Below are positions 14,656 through 22,612 of a DNA stretch of 22,612 bases, in pieces. This DNA is from Planctomycetota bacterium. GTDB lineage: Bacteria > Planctomycetota > Brocadiia > JAJRTI01. The notes under the pieces are model-generated. The model was not told the origin of the DNA and did no database searches. It saw only the letters and a program-made list of their open reading frames with translations. Position numbers and translations under genes: made by a program. The DNA is taken from the NCBI GenBank assembly GCA_024278415.1, contig JAJRTI010000365.1:1-22612 (forward strand). Reading direction: 5' to 3'. Every line of letters begins with the position of its first letter. Position 1 is the stretch's first letter.

Positions 14656-15342
14656 ATGAAAGTCCTGATCGCTGAAGACGACGCACACACCCGCAACGGC
14701 TTGGCCGAGATCCTCATGGCCGAAGGCTACAAGGTCATGCTCGCACCGGACGGCGAGGAGTCGCTCAAACTATTCCGCAGCGAGTCGCCGGACTTCGTGT
14801 GCCTCGACGTGATGATGCCCGGCGCGGACGGATACTCGGTGTGCAAAGAGATCCGCAAGGAAAGCGAATCCGTGCCCGTCATCTTCATCAGCGCCAAGTC
14901 GGAGGAGATCGACAAGGTGCTGGGGCTGGAGTTGGGCGCCGACGACTTCATCGTGAAGCCCTTCGGCGTCAAGGAGGTCGTGGCGCGCATCCGCGCGGTC
15001 ACGCGGCGCTGCATGGCCGCGAAGGCAGAGGGCCCGGCCGCGATGCCGTTCCAAATCGGCGACCTGGAAGTCTCGCCGTCGGAGCTGCGCGCGCGCCGCG
15101 GGGACGACGTGATCGACTTGAGCCTGCGCGACGTGAAGATGCTGGAGCTACTGGCGCGCAATAAGGGCAAGGTGCTCGACCGCAACGCGCTCTTCGACTA
15201 TTGCTGGGGCTACGACTACCTGCCCAACAGCCGCACGCTCGACCAACACGTCTCGCAACTCCGCAAGCGCATCGAGCGCGACCCGAAGGCCCCGCAGATC
15301 ATCAAAACGGTGCACGGCGTGGGGTATCGATACGACGGGTAG
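14656..15342 (+). CDS. OmpR/PhoB-family response regulator
   Basis: The product is 228 aa, with ATG at 14656 and GAGG seven bases upstream. The receiver domain (about 1-118) has the acidic pocket Glu7/Asp8/Asp9, phospho-acceptor Asp51 in CLDVMMPG, Ser79 in FISAKS, and Lys101 in VKPFG. The C-terminal winged helix (about 130-228) has LSLRDVKMLELLARNKGKVLDRNALFDYCWG, DQHVSQLRKRIERDP and VHGVGYRYDG, which are typical of the family. It should bind DNA as a dimer when phosphorylated by the kinase encoded just before it. The 126-bp gap carries a hairpin element but no promoter that I can defend. Regulated genes are unknown. Confidence 0.97.
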   Translation: MKVLIAEDDAHTRNGLAEILMAEGYKVMLAPDGEESLKLFRSESPDFVCLDVMMPGADGYSVCKEIRKESESVPVIFISAKSEEIDKVLGLELGADDFIVKPFGVKEVVARIRAVTRRCMAAKAEGPAAMPFQIGDLEVSPSELRARRGDDVIDLSLRDVKMLELLARNKGKVLDRNALFDYCWGYDYLPNSRTLDQHVSQLRKRIERDPKAPQIIKTVHGVGYRYDG

Positions 15343-15495
15343 GTTTCGCGCAAAGACGCGACGGTGGGCGGCTACGCGCGCTGGCCCTTGCCCTGTCGGG
15401 CGACGGAGGCGGCTTCGCCGACTCATCCAACGCCGCCGCAGGGCTTGTCTCTGCGGAGCGACGATTGAGAGCCAAATCAACGCCTCCTAGCCCAA

Positions 15496-15555
15496 TTCCC
15501 CCTCCCTTTGCCTTTCCGCTCGGCACGCCGAGCGGAAAGGCAAAGGGAGGGGGAA
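15496..15555. repeat. Perfect hairpin with 28-bp arms
   Basis: Bases 15496-15523 (pyrimidine-rich, beginning TTCCCCCTCCC) are the exact reverse complement of 15528-15555, with a four-base loop CACG. It lies between convergent genes, where a bidirectional terminator would be useful, but there is no T-run on either side. A smaller hairpin with 10-bp perfect arms follows at 15595-15619. Confidence 0.75.
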
Positions 15556-15594
15556 GACAGGTACAAGCCGACCCCATCTGGCTCCCAATCATGG

Positions 15595-15619
15595 CTCCGC
15601 ACGGACATGCCGTGCGGAG
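15595..15619. repeat. Perfect 10-bp-arm hairpin
   Basis: CTCCGCACGG (15595-15604) faces CCGTGCGGAG (15610-15619) across the loop ACATG. It may contribute to ending transcription of the convergent genes, or be a repeat remnant. Confidence 0.6.
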
Positions 15620-15716
15620 GCCTGGGCGACACACAAACAAGCTTCACCCCCCAAACACGAATCTATTTCACCCTTGCGGGCGTCACAGCGTACGGGCAGG
15701 GCCGCACGCGGAAACG

Positions 15717-18700
15717 TTACGGGCGCCCGGGCTGCGGTGGCGTGATGATCTCGATCGCGCTCACGATCGGCGCAGTGCGCTCGGTCAGCACCTTGGCCTT
15801 GGGCACAAATTCGAGCGTGATCGCCCGCGCGGCGGACACGCCATCGATCTGCCTCACGACCGCGCGGTTGCGCCCGCCGGCCGCCTTCACCACGTCAAAA
15901 TCCTTCAGCACCGTCTTGCCCTGCACCTTCACGTCGAACACGCGCTCCCCGGGCCGCACGTCCTCCAGCTCGGCAAAGTGCAACCGGAGCGACAGCGTCC
16001 GCGGCTGGGTCATGTCACTCGTGGCCGTGACGAGGCGCTCGAACCCAGCACCCAGTTTGGGCGCTTGCTTGAGCGGCCCTCGGCTGGACACGTTCAACAT
16101 AAGCCGCGACCGGTCGAGGCCGGCTTCGGCCAGCGTGGCCCATGGGATCGCCACTTCGGCCTGGAACGCTCGGTCGTCGGCGCGCACCGCGCTCGTCCAC
16201 TGGGCATCGAACGCGGGATCCTCGCGATTGGCCCCGAGCGACGGCAACTGCACGGGAATGGCGTGGGGGCCTCTGGCCAGGAGCATGCCCCGCACCCACT
16301 TCTGGGCCTTGGGCCGGAAGTCCACCGGCGGGCTCGGCTCGTTGGCCAGGCGGAAGGTCTGGTACGCGAACGGGTCACGGAAGGGGTCGCCGGCCGGGTG
16401 CCAAAGCGTGGTGAAGCGCCCGGACGCGCCCTTCATGTCGTCGTCCGTGGCGAACACTTGCATCGCGAACTCCGCGCCGACCGCGGGGGCCACCCCGAGG
16501 TTGCTCCACGGCAAGAGCACCTCCACGAAATAGCCCCAGCGCGTCTTGCCGCCGGCCGCGTGGCCCACGAGCTTCGCGGCTTTGGAGTCTTTGCGGTTGT
16601 CGAGGAGCACGATTCTGCCTTGGAACTCAGGCGCCTTGCCGGGCGTGATGACACACTGATAGCTCGGAACCATGCCGGTCTTGGGTGCGAGGAACAGCCG
16701 CACCGAATCTCCTAGCCACAGCTTCGCGGCGTTCCCCCACTCGTGCACGACGTTGTCCTTCACGTTGATCAGCATGACCAAACCGTCGTCGTTCCAACCG
16801 ATGCGGAACGACGGGTTGAAGTTCCACGGCTTGCGCATCGCGCCCGCCCTGCCTCGGAACGGCCCGGTCAGCGAAAGCACTTTTGCGCCCTGATCGGCCC
16901 ACTCGTCCGGTTTGCCGTCGATGGCCACGTCGACGCGGGGGATATTCCACGGGGGCAGTGTGGGCGTGACGTGTGTCCACAGCGCGTCGTAGCGCGCGCC
17001 GGATGCGGATGCGCCGATGTGGAGGTATTTCTTCGCGGCGGTCTTGGAGCTGATGGGGGCGTTGCTGAAGCACACCTCGAACGAGTCGTCTTGCCACACC
17101 GGCGCGTCGTGGCCCTTCGTGCTCGCGCGCCACGGCCTGCCCGCGGGCTTGGGTTTGGCGTACGCGAGGTAGAGGCGCTTGTCGTCGTGCCGCAGTGTGA
17201 CCCGCGCGGCCTGGGCTGCAATCAGCGCGGAGTGGTACCCGTCCCAGCACGCGTCGCTCAGGTCGCCATCGACTTTCGGCGCCGGCGCACACGGCCACGA
17301 CTGATACCCGCGGGCCAGGATGTCGAGGTCTAGCTCCGCGCGCTGCACGCCCTTGAGGCCGCTCGCGTAGAGCCATGGCAGGTCCGTGCCGGCGATGCGC
17401 ACGCGCTGGGCGTTGACGCGGTACTTGCCGAAGCCCGGGGCGAAGGAGAATCGGAACGGCACCGCGATGTTTCTGCGATGCGAGCGCGTTGCGGGCCGCG
17501 GCATCGCGAGCCAGACCTTCTTCTCGGCATCGCGCCGGTCGCCCAGCGCGCCGAGGTTGAGTGCGGCCTGCCGGACCACGCTCTGGGGCAGGCGGGCGTA
17601 GAAGATCGACCAGTCGCGCTGCGCGGTTGAGGGGGCGAGGGCCACGGTCGTGCGCAGGCTGTAGGAGCAGGTGCAGCCGGCGTCGGACGGGGGGGCGAGT
17701 ATGAGCCCGCCGGCCGCGATCGCATTGACGTAGCAGCCCGCGCGAATGCCGCCCACGTTGTGCACGCCGCCGTCGCCTGCCAGGTCGTAGATGCCGAGCG
17801 TGCCGGAGCGGAACATGAGCACGTTCCGGCCGCCGGAGATGGCGCCGCAGCCGTACGATCGTTGATAGCTCCACGCGGTCTTTTCGCCGGTAAAGGGGTT
17901 GGCGCGGCTCTTCGACGCGCCCGTGCGAAGGTCGTACGCGACTGGCTCGATGTAAATCGTGCCGCCCGCGATCACGGGGAATCGGCGCACCGACGCGGGG
18001 CGCTCGTAGAGCTTTTTCCCGTTCGCGGCATCGTAGCCCGTGATGGCCCCCCGGCTCGTGGCCACGAGCACGCCGTCGGATAGCCAAAGTGCGTCCCGGC
18101 CGGCGATGCCCTGGTCCGTCTGCCACACGACCGCGCCCGTGGCCGCGTCGAGGGCCACTAGGTGGGCGAAGGTCTTGACGCTGAGGCCGCGCTTGCGCGC
18201 ACGGCTGACTTCGCCGGCGCTCGTGGCATCGATGCAGTAGATGCGCTCGCCGTCGGTCGAGAGCGAGTTGAGGTTGATGGCGCCCTTGGCTGGCCGCGTC
18301 CAGAGGAGCTGGCCGCCCTTGGAGAATGCGATGATGCACTTGCCGTCTCCGCCACCCATGAGGCCCACGAGGCGGCCGTTGGCCACCGCGAGGTAGCGCC
18401 AGCGCATGGCGCCGGCGTTGGCCACGCCCTCGACCTGGCTGGGCAACGCGTACGTCTGAAGCGTCTTGCCGGTGCCCGCGTCCAGGCGCAGGCACTCGCG
18501 GCCGACGAGCACGTACACGCTGTCGTCGTCCGCGGCGACCGCGCTGCCGGTGCGGCGCACCGGGTGCCAGCCGACCTCCGTCTTGCCGAAGTCGCGCGTC
18601 CAAAGCTGGCGGCCATTGTACGCGTCGGTCGCGATGATGCTGAACTGGCCGATGACGAACATGCGGCCGTTCACGCAGAGCGGCGCCGGGCCGCCCCAGT

Positions 18701-20660
18701 GCCGGGTGACGAGCTGCGCCGGCCCGGGCTCGCCGAACCAGAGCATCTTCAGCGGCAGGCGTGCGCGGTCGTCCGTGGACGCACCGGCGCGCCCCGCGCT
18801 GGCATACTGGTGGCTCCAGTGGCCCGCTCCGGGCAGAGCGCCGCGTTTGACGAGCACGCCGCTAGCGTCCGCTGCGATCTCAGCCTGCGGCACGCCGCCC
18901 GCCGCGAGCCACCGCGACAGCCCCTGCGCCCGGCCCAGCGACGCGCACACCACGCCGCCGTACGGCCTGAGCACGCGATACACCTCCTTGGCCGAACACG
19001 CGTTCATGTCGATGGGCTCGCCCGTGCCCGTGACGATGAGGTCCGCAAACAAGTCCGGGTAGCCCAGCTTGTCGAGCGCGCCTTGGTGCACGGCCACGCG
19101 CACGCCGTAGAGCCCGGCCGCATCGAGCATCTTGCGCGCAGCGTCCACCTTCTTCGCGTCGGGCTCGACGCAGTAGATCGTGAGGTCCGACTGTCTGGCC
19201 AGTTCCCTAAGCAAGGCCCCATCGCCCGCTCCGAGAGCGAGGCACAAGCCCGCCCGTTTGCCGGTCTTCGCGAGGATCCGTTTGGCGAGCGCCGCGGCTC
19301 CGTTGGCGGCAGGTGATGTCTCACCGCGGCGCACGACCTTGGCCTCCACTGCCTGGGGGCCATAGCAAAGGATCGCGCCTTCAGTCGTGCTCGCGATCAG
19401 CCGGCCGTCGGCCGCGGCAAGGCCGCGCACCTCGCCCTCGACCTGGTCTTGCCAAAGCTGCGCGCCCGTGGCCGCGTCGAAGGTGGTGACCGTGCCCGGC
19501 CCAGCCACGGCGAGCGTGTTGCCGGCCATGATCATCTCATACGCGCGGCCGTGCGGGGCTTCCCACTTCGGCTTGGCCTTGCCCTTCACCCACCCGTCGA
19601 GATCGAAGGCCTGCACCTTGCCGGCGCCGGCCGTGTAGATCGTATTGCCGTTCACAACCGCGCGCAGCGGGCCGTTGATTTCGCGCAGTTCCTTGCCGGT
19701 CTTGGCGTTGAACACGACGAGCCCGTCCCGGCGGTCGGGCTTGAACTCGCCGAGTTGCCTGGTGATGTCTATGCTGACATGCGCTTTCCAGCCAATGAGG
19801 TAGCCCTTGGCGAGCATGTTCCAGCACCCGCCCCATCGGTTGCCCCAGCCGCTCGGGGAACTGCGGTAGTAGACCAGCTTGCCGGTGGCGCGGTCGAACA
19901 CGGCTGGCACGTTGCGGCCCGTAGGCACGAGCAGTTGGCGGTCGTTGCCCAGCACGATGCCCTGCGGCGAGACGCCGGTCATGGCGAACGAGCCCGGGTG
20001 CGGCTGCTGCACGTAGAGCGTGCCGCTCGTGCCGTTCTCCCACAGGACCGTGCCGTCGTCGGCCCGCAGCGCAAAGAGATACACGCCCTCGCTCGGCCAC
20101 ATGCCCGCCGCTATGTAGACGACGCCCTTGTCCACCGCGACGCCGCTGCGCAGCGGCCAGCGGGACATCATGCGGCCGTTGCCCATCATCCGCTCCTGCC
20201 GCGGCCCGCCGAAGAAGCGCCAAATCTGCTTGCCGTCCTTCGCAGACAAACAATAGACCCAGCCATCGTCGGACGCGACGAACACGCGGCCCGCGTCCAC
20301 GGCCGGCGCGAAGCGCACCGGCGCCTCGGTGAAGAAGCTCCAGCGCTCCTGCCCGGTCTTCAAGTCCATTGCGTACACCTTGTGGTCCGCGGACGAACCG
20401 AAGTAGAGCACGCCTGCGGCCACGACCGGCTGGAACACGTAGTCGAAGTCGAGCCGGTTCAACTCGCGGCCCGGCTCGGGCCACGCCGGCATGGGCTTGT
20501 GCCGCGCGGCGTACGTCCATTGCCGGTGCAGCGCGGCGGGGAGCGTGTCCGGGGAGACTCCGCTGCGCGCGAAGTCGTGGCGGTACGCCGGCCAATCGCT
20601 AGCGACCGCGGCGGCGAAGGGCAGGGCGAGGGCTAAGCAGATGCGAGTCTTGAACGTCAT
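15717..20660 (-). CDS. Giant exported PQQ-propeller / methyltransferase-like / CBM9 / malectin fusion
   Basis: The product is 1647 aa from ATG 20660, with AAGGA about ten bases upstream. There is a signal peptide at about 1-20 (ending AAAVA-S). PQQ-type beta-propeller repeats occur at about 22-435 (AMDLKTGQERW, CLSAKDGKQIW, ATGAQLW). Residues about 455-608 look like a class I SAM methyltransferase: motif I ALGAGDG (475-481), Glu499 in VEPD, and later LIVTGTGEP and RVLRPYGG. The propeller then resumes (about 640-1010; DAYNGRQLW, DAATGAVVW) and contains a Cys-rich CTCSY segment (996-1000). Two CBM9-like domains follow (about 1127-1230 from PKVDGDLSDACW, and about 1240-1435 from VDVAIDGKPDEW), with a third fragment near 1455-1535. 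A malectin-like end (about 1550-1640; LRLHFAELED, ERVFDVKVQGK) closes the protein. Likely outside the cytoplasm, where SAM is not expected. Function unknown. Confidence 0.88.
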   Translation of the reverse strand: MTFKTRICLALALPFAAAVASDWPAYRHDFARSGVSPDTLPAALHRQWTYAARHKPMPAWPEPGRELNRLDFDYVFQPVVAAGVLYFGSSADHKVYAMDLKTGQERWSFFTEAPVRFAPAVDAGRVFVASDDGWVYCLSAKDGKQIWRFFGGPRQERMMGNGRMMSRWPLRSGVAVDKGVVYIAAGMWPSEGVYLFALRADDGTVLWENGTSGTLYVQQPHPGSFAMTGVSPQGIVLGNDRQLLVPTGRNVPAVFDRATGKLVYYRSSPSGWGNRWGGCWNMLAKGYLIGWKAHVSIDITRQLGEFKPDRRDGLVVFNAKTGKELREINGPLRAVVNGNTIYTAGAGKVQAFDLDGWVKGKAKPKWEAPHGRAYEMIMAGNTLAVAGPGTVTTFDAATGAQLWQDQVEGEVRGLAAADGRLIASTTEGAILCYGPQAVEAKVVRRGETSPAANGAAALAKRILAKTGKRAGLCLALGAGDGALLRELARQSDLTIYCVEPDAKKVDAARKMLDAAGLYGVRVAVHQGALDKLGYPDLFADLIVTGTGEPIDMNACSAKEVYRVLRPYGGVVCASLGRAQGLSRWLAAGGVPQAEIAADASGVLVKRGALPGAGHWSHQYASAGRAGASTDDRARLPLKMLWFGEPGPAQLVTRHWGGPAPLCVNGRMFVIGQFSIIATDAYNGRQLWTRDFGKTEVGWHPVRRTGSAVAADDDSVYVLVGRECLRLDAGTGKTLQTYALPSQVEGVANAGAMRWRYLAVANGRLVGLMGGGDGKCIIAFSKGGQLLWTRPAKGAINLNSLSTDGERIYCIDATSAGEVSRARKRGLSVKTFAHLVALDAATGAVVWQTDQGIAGRDALWLSDGVLVATSRGAITGYDAANGKKLYERPASVRRFPVIAGGTIYIEPVAYDLRTGASKSRANPFTGEKTAWSYQRSYGCGAISGGRNVLMFRSGTLGIYDLAGDGGVHNVGGIRAGCYVNAIAAGGLILAPPSDAGCTCSYSLRTTVALAPSTAQRDWSIFYARLPQSVVRQAALNLGALGDRRDAEKKVWLAMPRPATRSHRRNIAVPFRFSFAPGFGKYRVNAQRVRIAGTDLPWLYASGLKGVQRAELDLDILARGYQSWPCAPAPKVDGDLSDACWDGYHSALIAAQAARVTLRHDDKRLYLAYAKPKPAGRPWRASTKGHDAPVWQDDSFEVCFSNAPISSKTAAKKYLHIGASASGARYDALWTHVTPTLPPWNIPRVDVAIDGKPDEWADQGAKVLSLTGPFRGRAGAMRKPWNFNPSFRIGWNDDGLVMLINVKDNVVHEWGNAAKLWLGDSVRLFLAPKTGMVPSYQCVITPGKAPEFQGRIVLLDNRKDSKAAKLVGHAAGGKTRWGYFVEVLLPWSNLGVAPAVGAEFAMQVFATDDDMKGASGRFTTLWHPAGDPFRDPFAYQTFRLANEPSPPVDFRPKAQKWVRGMLLARGPHAIPVQLPSLGANREDPAFDAQWTSAVRADDRAFQAEVAIPWATLAEAGLDRSRLMLNVSSRGPLKQAPKLGAGFERLVTATSDMTQPRTLSLRLHFAELEDVRPGERVFDVKVQGKTVLKDFDVVKAAGGRNRAVVRQIDGVSAARAITLEFVPKAKVLTERTAPIVSAIEIITPPQPGRP

Positions 20661-20801
20661 GGCTCTTGTCCTTTGTGTGAGCCGACGCGATCCCCCCACA
20701 CGCCGGAGTATCAGAGATCAAACGGCCACGCATTATGCCGGCATTGGCCGCGCCGCGCCAGCGAGCGGCCGGGCGATTGGGCGCCTCGCACCCGTGGAAC
20801 A

Positions 20802-21944
20802 TCACTCTGCGAAGACGATCTCCCCCTCGCCATACGCCGCGACCGGATAGCGCGTCACGTCGAACGGGTCGCCATTCCAGCACGTGAACGAGGCCCACTT
20901 GCCGCGGTCGAGCGTGCCGAGCCGGTCGTCGATGCCGAGAAGCTTCGCATTGCGCCGCGAGACCAGCTCGATGGCCTGCTGCTTGGAGAGGCCGCAGCGG
21001 GTGAACCAACGCGTCTGGAGGAAGAGCGTGCGCGACAGCACGACCGGGTGGTCGGTCATGAGCCCGTACTCGACGCCTGAGTCGACCAGGTGCTTGATGT
21101 TGCGCCAGTTCTCGTGCTTGAGTTCGACCTTGTAAGCGAACGCGTCCGCGGGGCCGAAGGTGACGGGGATGCCGCGTTTCTTGGCCGCCTGCCAGATCTC
21201 CGGCTCGTGCACGTCGCACGCGTGCTCGATCGTGATCCTGAGTTTGAACTCATCGACCACGCGCAGCAGCGACGCGATGTCGTCGATCTTGTGCACGTGG
21301 CAGCGCAGGCGCTCCTTGCCGGCGAGCACCTCGCGAAGCACCGCCTCCTCCGCGTCGAACTCCACGTCGTCCTTCTTCTTGCCGCGCGCTTTGCGCTGCT
21401 TGTCCATCTTCTGCTGCACGTCGAGGAGCTTCTTGCGCAGGATTGCGATGGCGCCCATGCGCGTGCTGGGCCGGTCGCCCTTCCAGTCGGTGGTCGAGCG
21501 CGGGTTGTGGCCAAACGCAGCTTTGATGCCGGCGCGGGCCACGAGCGCGTCGGTCGAGTTTTTGGCGTAGTGGCGCACGACCGCGGACTTGCCGCCGATG
21601 ATGTTGCCGCTCCCGGGCACGATGCAGGAATACAGCACGCCGGCTTCGGCGGCCTCGCGGAACGACGGGTCGTCCATCTGCACGGAGTCGAGCGCGTCGG
21701 GAAGCGGGGCCACCGCGTCCATGTGCTCGTTGGCCTCCCCTTCGTCGCCGGGCTCGCCGGCCCTCTCCATGCCGATGTGGCTGTGGGGGTCGACGAACGC
21801 CGGGGTGACGACGGCGCACTCGCCGACCACGTCGCCCTTCTTGGCCTTGGACACGCCGACGATCTTTGCGCCGTTGAAGACGACGTACGCGTTCTCGACG
21901 ACGGCCTTGCCCGTGTAGAGGGTTTCTGCATGGATGGATTTCAT
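20802..21944 (-). CDS. HutI-like metal-dependent amidohydrolase
   Basis: The product is 380 aa. ATG at 21944 overlaps the upstream stop as ATGA, with AGGAG six bases upstream. The protein has the amidohydrolase superfamily layout: a beta-sandwich start (TLYTGKAVVENAYVVFNGAKIVGV), HxH at His54/His56 (FVDPHSHIG), a second pair of His at 216/218 (RCHVHK), His241 (IEHACDVH) and Asp298 (MTDHP), and then the C-terminal return (LGIDDRLGTLDRGKWASFTCWNGDPFD). These fit the mononuclear imidazolonepropionase-like subgroup. It hydrolyses a C-N bond of an unknown cyclic or peptide-like substrate in the cytoplasm. A charged insertion (about 180-200) is rich in Lys. There is no signal peptide, unlike the small gene just upstream. 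No other hut gene is present, so histidine degradation is not indicated. Confidence 0.93.
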   Translation of the reverse strand: MKSIHAETLYTGKAVVENAYVVFNGAKIVGVSKAKKGDVVGECAVVTPAFVDPHSHIGMERAGEPGDEGEANEHMDAVAPLPDALDSVQMDDPSFREAAEAGVLYSCIVPGSGNIIGGKSAVVRHYAKNSTDALVARAGIKAAFGHNPRSTTDWKGDRPSTRMGAIAILRKKLLDVQQKMDKQRKARGKKKDDVEFDAEEAVLREVLAGKERLRCHVHKIDDIASLLRVVDEFKLRITIEHACDVHEPEIWQAAKKRGIPVTFGPADAFAYKVELKHENWRNIKHLVDSGVEYGLMTDHPVVLSRTLFLQTRWFTRCGLSKQQAIELVSRRNAKLLGIDDRLGTLDRGKWASFTCWNGDPFDVTRYPVAAYGEGEIVFAE

Positions 21945-22159
21945 GTGGTGCTCCTGTCTGTGATGTTGTCATTCTGTGCAAGCGCGGCGCCGCGAAGAAT
22001 GTCGCCTTTCATGTACGCGGCAATGTTGGCAAGTGGGTTGAAGTCGGACCCGGTCTGGTTGTTGGCTGAGTATGTGGCGGCGTTTGCGCAGCACGCCAAC
22101 AGTCCGGCAGCGATGCTGGCCAACAACGGAGTGCGAGTTGCCATAGTTGTCTTGCCCAT
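21941..22159 (-). CDS. Small exported peptide of unknown function
   Basis: The product is 72 aa from ATG 22159. An ATG at 22144 is an alternative, and a GTG at 22210 overlapping the upstream stop is possible but less likely. Residues about 1-27 form a signal peptide (MATRTPLLASIAAGLLACCANA-ATY) with A-x-A-type cleavage. The mature part is about 45 residues, polar and Asn-rich (TYSANNQTGSDFNPLANIAAYMKGDILRGAALAQNDNITDRSTT), without Cys. The gene sits between the dehydrogenase and amidohydrolase genes and overlaps the latter by four bases, so it is in one operon. I do not recognise a family. Confidence 0.6.
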   Translation of the reverse strand: MGKTTMATRTPLLASIAAGLLACCANAATYSANNQTGSDFNPLANIAAYMKGDILRGAALAQNDNITDRSTT

Positions 22160-22206
22160 ACTTCCACGATCCCAGGGTTGCTCGCGCGGTTTGGCTGTCC
22201 ATGCCC

Positions 22207-22612
22207 TCACGCGTTGACCACGTTTTGCGGCGCCCCGGCGAGGAACGCGGCCAGGTTGTCTGCTACGGTCCGAAGCAGCCGCTGTCGCGCGGCGCGGGTG
22301 GCCCAGGCATGATGCGGCGTGATGTAGCAGTTGGGCGCGGCCAGGAGAGGGTTGTCTGGGCTCGGCGGCTCAGTGGACAGCACGTCCGCGGCCGCGCCGG
22401 CGATGCGGCCCTCGCGCAGCGCGTCGGCCAGCGCCGGCTCGTCCACCAGCGGCCCGCGGCCGGTGTTGATGAGGAACGCGGTCGGCTTCATGAGCGCGAG
22501 TCGCTCGCGGTTCACGAGCCCGGCGGTTTCGTCCGTGAGCGGGCAGTGCAGGCTCACCACGTCGCTCTCGCGGAAGAGCGTATCGAGGTCGACGAGCGCG
22601 ACGCCTTCCGGC
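22207..22612 (-). CDS. D-2-hydroxyacid dehydrogenase (C-terminal part, cut by window end)
   Basis: About 135 residues are visible and the start lies beyond 22612. The sequence continues PEGVALVDLDTLFRESDVVSLHCPLTDETAG, then ALMKPTAFLINTGRGPLVDE with the catalytic Arg in NTGRG, ADVLSTEPP with the catalytic Glu, and PHHAWATRAARQRLL with the catalytic His, ending VADNLAAFLAGAPQNVVNA. The HHAWATR and closing segments are typical of the glycerate dehydrogenase / hydroxypyruvate reductase branch, which reduces 2-keto acids with NAD(P)H in the cytoplasm. The N-terminal part of the nucleotide-binding domain is not in view, so cofactor preference cannot be read. Confidence 0.93.
   Translation of the reverse strand, partial: PEGVALVDLDTLFRESDVVSLHCPLTDETAGLVNRERLALMKPTAFLINTGRGPLVDEPALADALREGRIAGAAADVLSTEPPSPDNPLLAAPNCYITPHHAWATRAARQRLLRTVADNLAAFLAGAPQNVVNA

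Larger units (their letters stand above)
15343..15716. other. Convergent gene-free stretch, 374 bp
   Basis: It lies between the 3' ends of the response regulator (plus) and the giant propeller gene (minus). There is no credible gene. Two strong hairpins are described separately. The first 150 bases hold nothing I can name. Confidence 0.55.

Noticed and set aside
16627..18603. Long frame overlapping the giant propeller gene
   Set aside because: Its composition is Arg/Pro/His-rich without domains, while the propeller frame carries clear repeats throughout.
20661..20801. Promoter between the amidohydrolase and the giant gene (CATAAT-like string)
   Set aside because: No acceptable -35 box stands at the right distance, so I cannot support it.

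Overview
The window is GC-rich chromosomal DNA. Gene spacing is moderate and the intergenic regions are unusually full of inverted repeats. Very large PQQ/malectin/CBM-type exported proteins, a secreted beta-helix protein, the C-terminal signature of the protein at 229-1818, and GGAA/TTCC and GC-rich hairpin repeats between genes all suggest a member of the Planctomycetota-Verrucomicrobiota-Lentisphaerota (PVC) group or a nearby uncultured phylum. This assignment is inference. There is no rRNA or other phylogenetic marker, and no tRNA, CRISPR array, transposase or phage gene was found.

Layout. 1-228 holds an inverted-repeat element. 229-4782 (minus strand) carries a carbohydrate-binding-like exported protein and a pectate-lyase-fold beta-helix protein, four bases apart, followed after a repeat-bearing gap by a membrane-anchored protein with a Thr/Ala-rich linker. 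4783-5149 is a gap with a 197-bp MITE-like element. 5150-7685 (minus) is panC (pantothenate synthetase) overlapping a polytopic GT-C-like membrane protein. 7686-7971 is a hairpin-rich gap. 7972-10665 (minus) reads, in transcription order, HTH/zinc-ribbon regulator, radical SAM/SPASM maturase, 76-aa membrane peptide and signal peptidase I. A good sigma-70-type promoter lies ahead of the regulator. 11131-12459 (plus) is an exported von Willebrand A protein. 12790-15342 (plus) is a sensor histidine kinase and its OmpR-type response regulator, separated by an inverted-repeat element. 15717-20660 (minus) is a 1647-aa exported protein with two PQQ-type beta-propeller halves interrupted by a SAM-methyltransferase-like domain, then CBM9-like domains and a C-terminal malectin-like domain. 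20802-22612 (minus) is a tight operon of a D-2-hydroxyacid dehydrogenase (cut by the window end), a 72-aa exported peptide and a HutI-like amidohydrolase.

How the genes may work together. The beta-helix, CBM-like and giant propeller proteins look like an envelope or polysaccharide-facing set. The two-component system may sense an envelope signal through a large extracytoplasmic domain. The most system-like unit is the HTH / SPASM maturase / 76-aa membrane peptide / signal peptidase cluster, which could be an uncharacterised peptide-modification system. The most striking single gene is the propeller-methyltransferase-malectin fusion. The most striking non-coding feature is the collection of perfect hairpins: three in a row at 12651-12736, a 32-bp loopless palindrome at 12576-12607, and a 28-bp-arm hairpin at 15496-15555.
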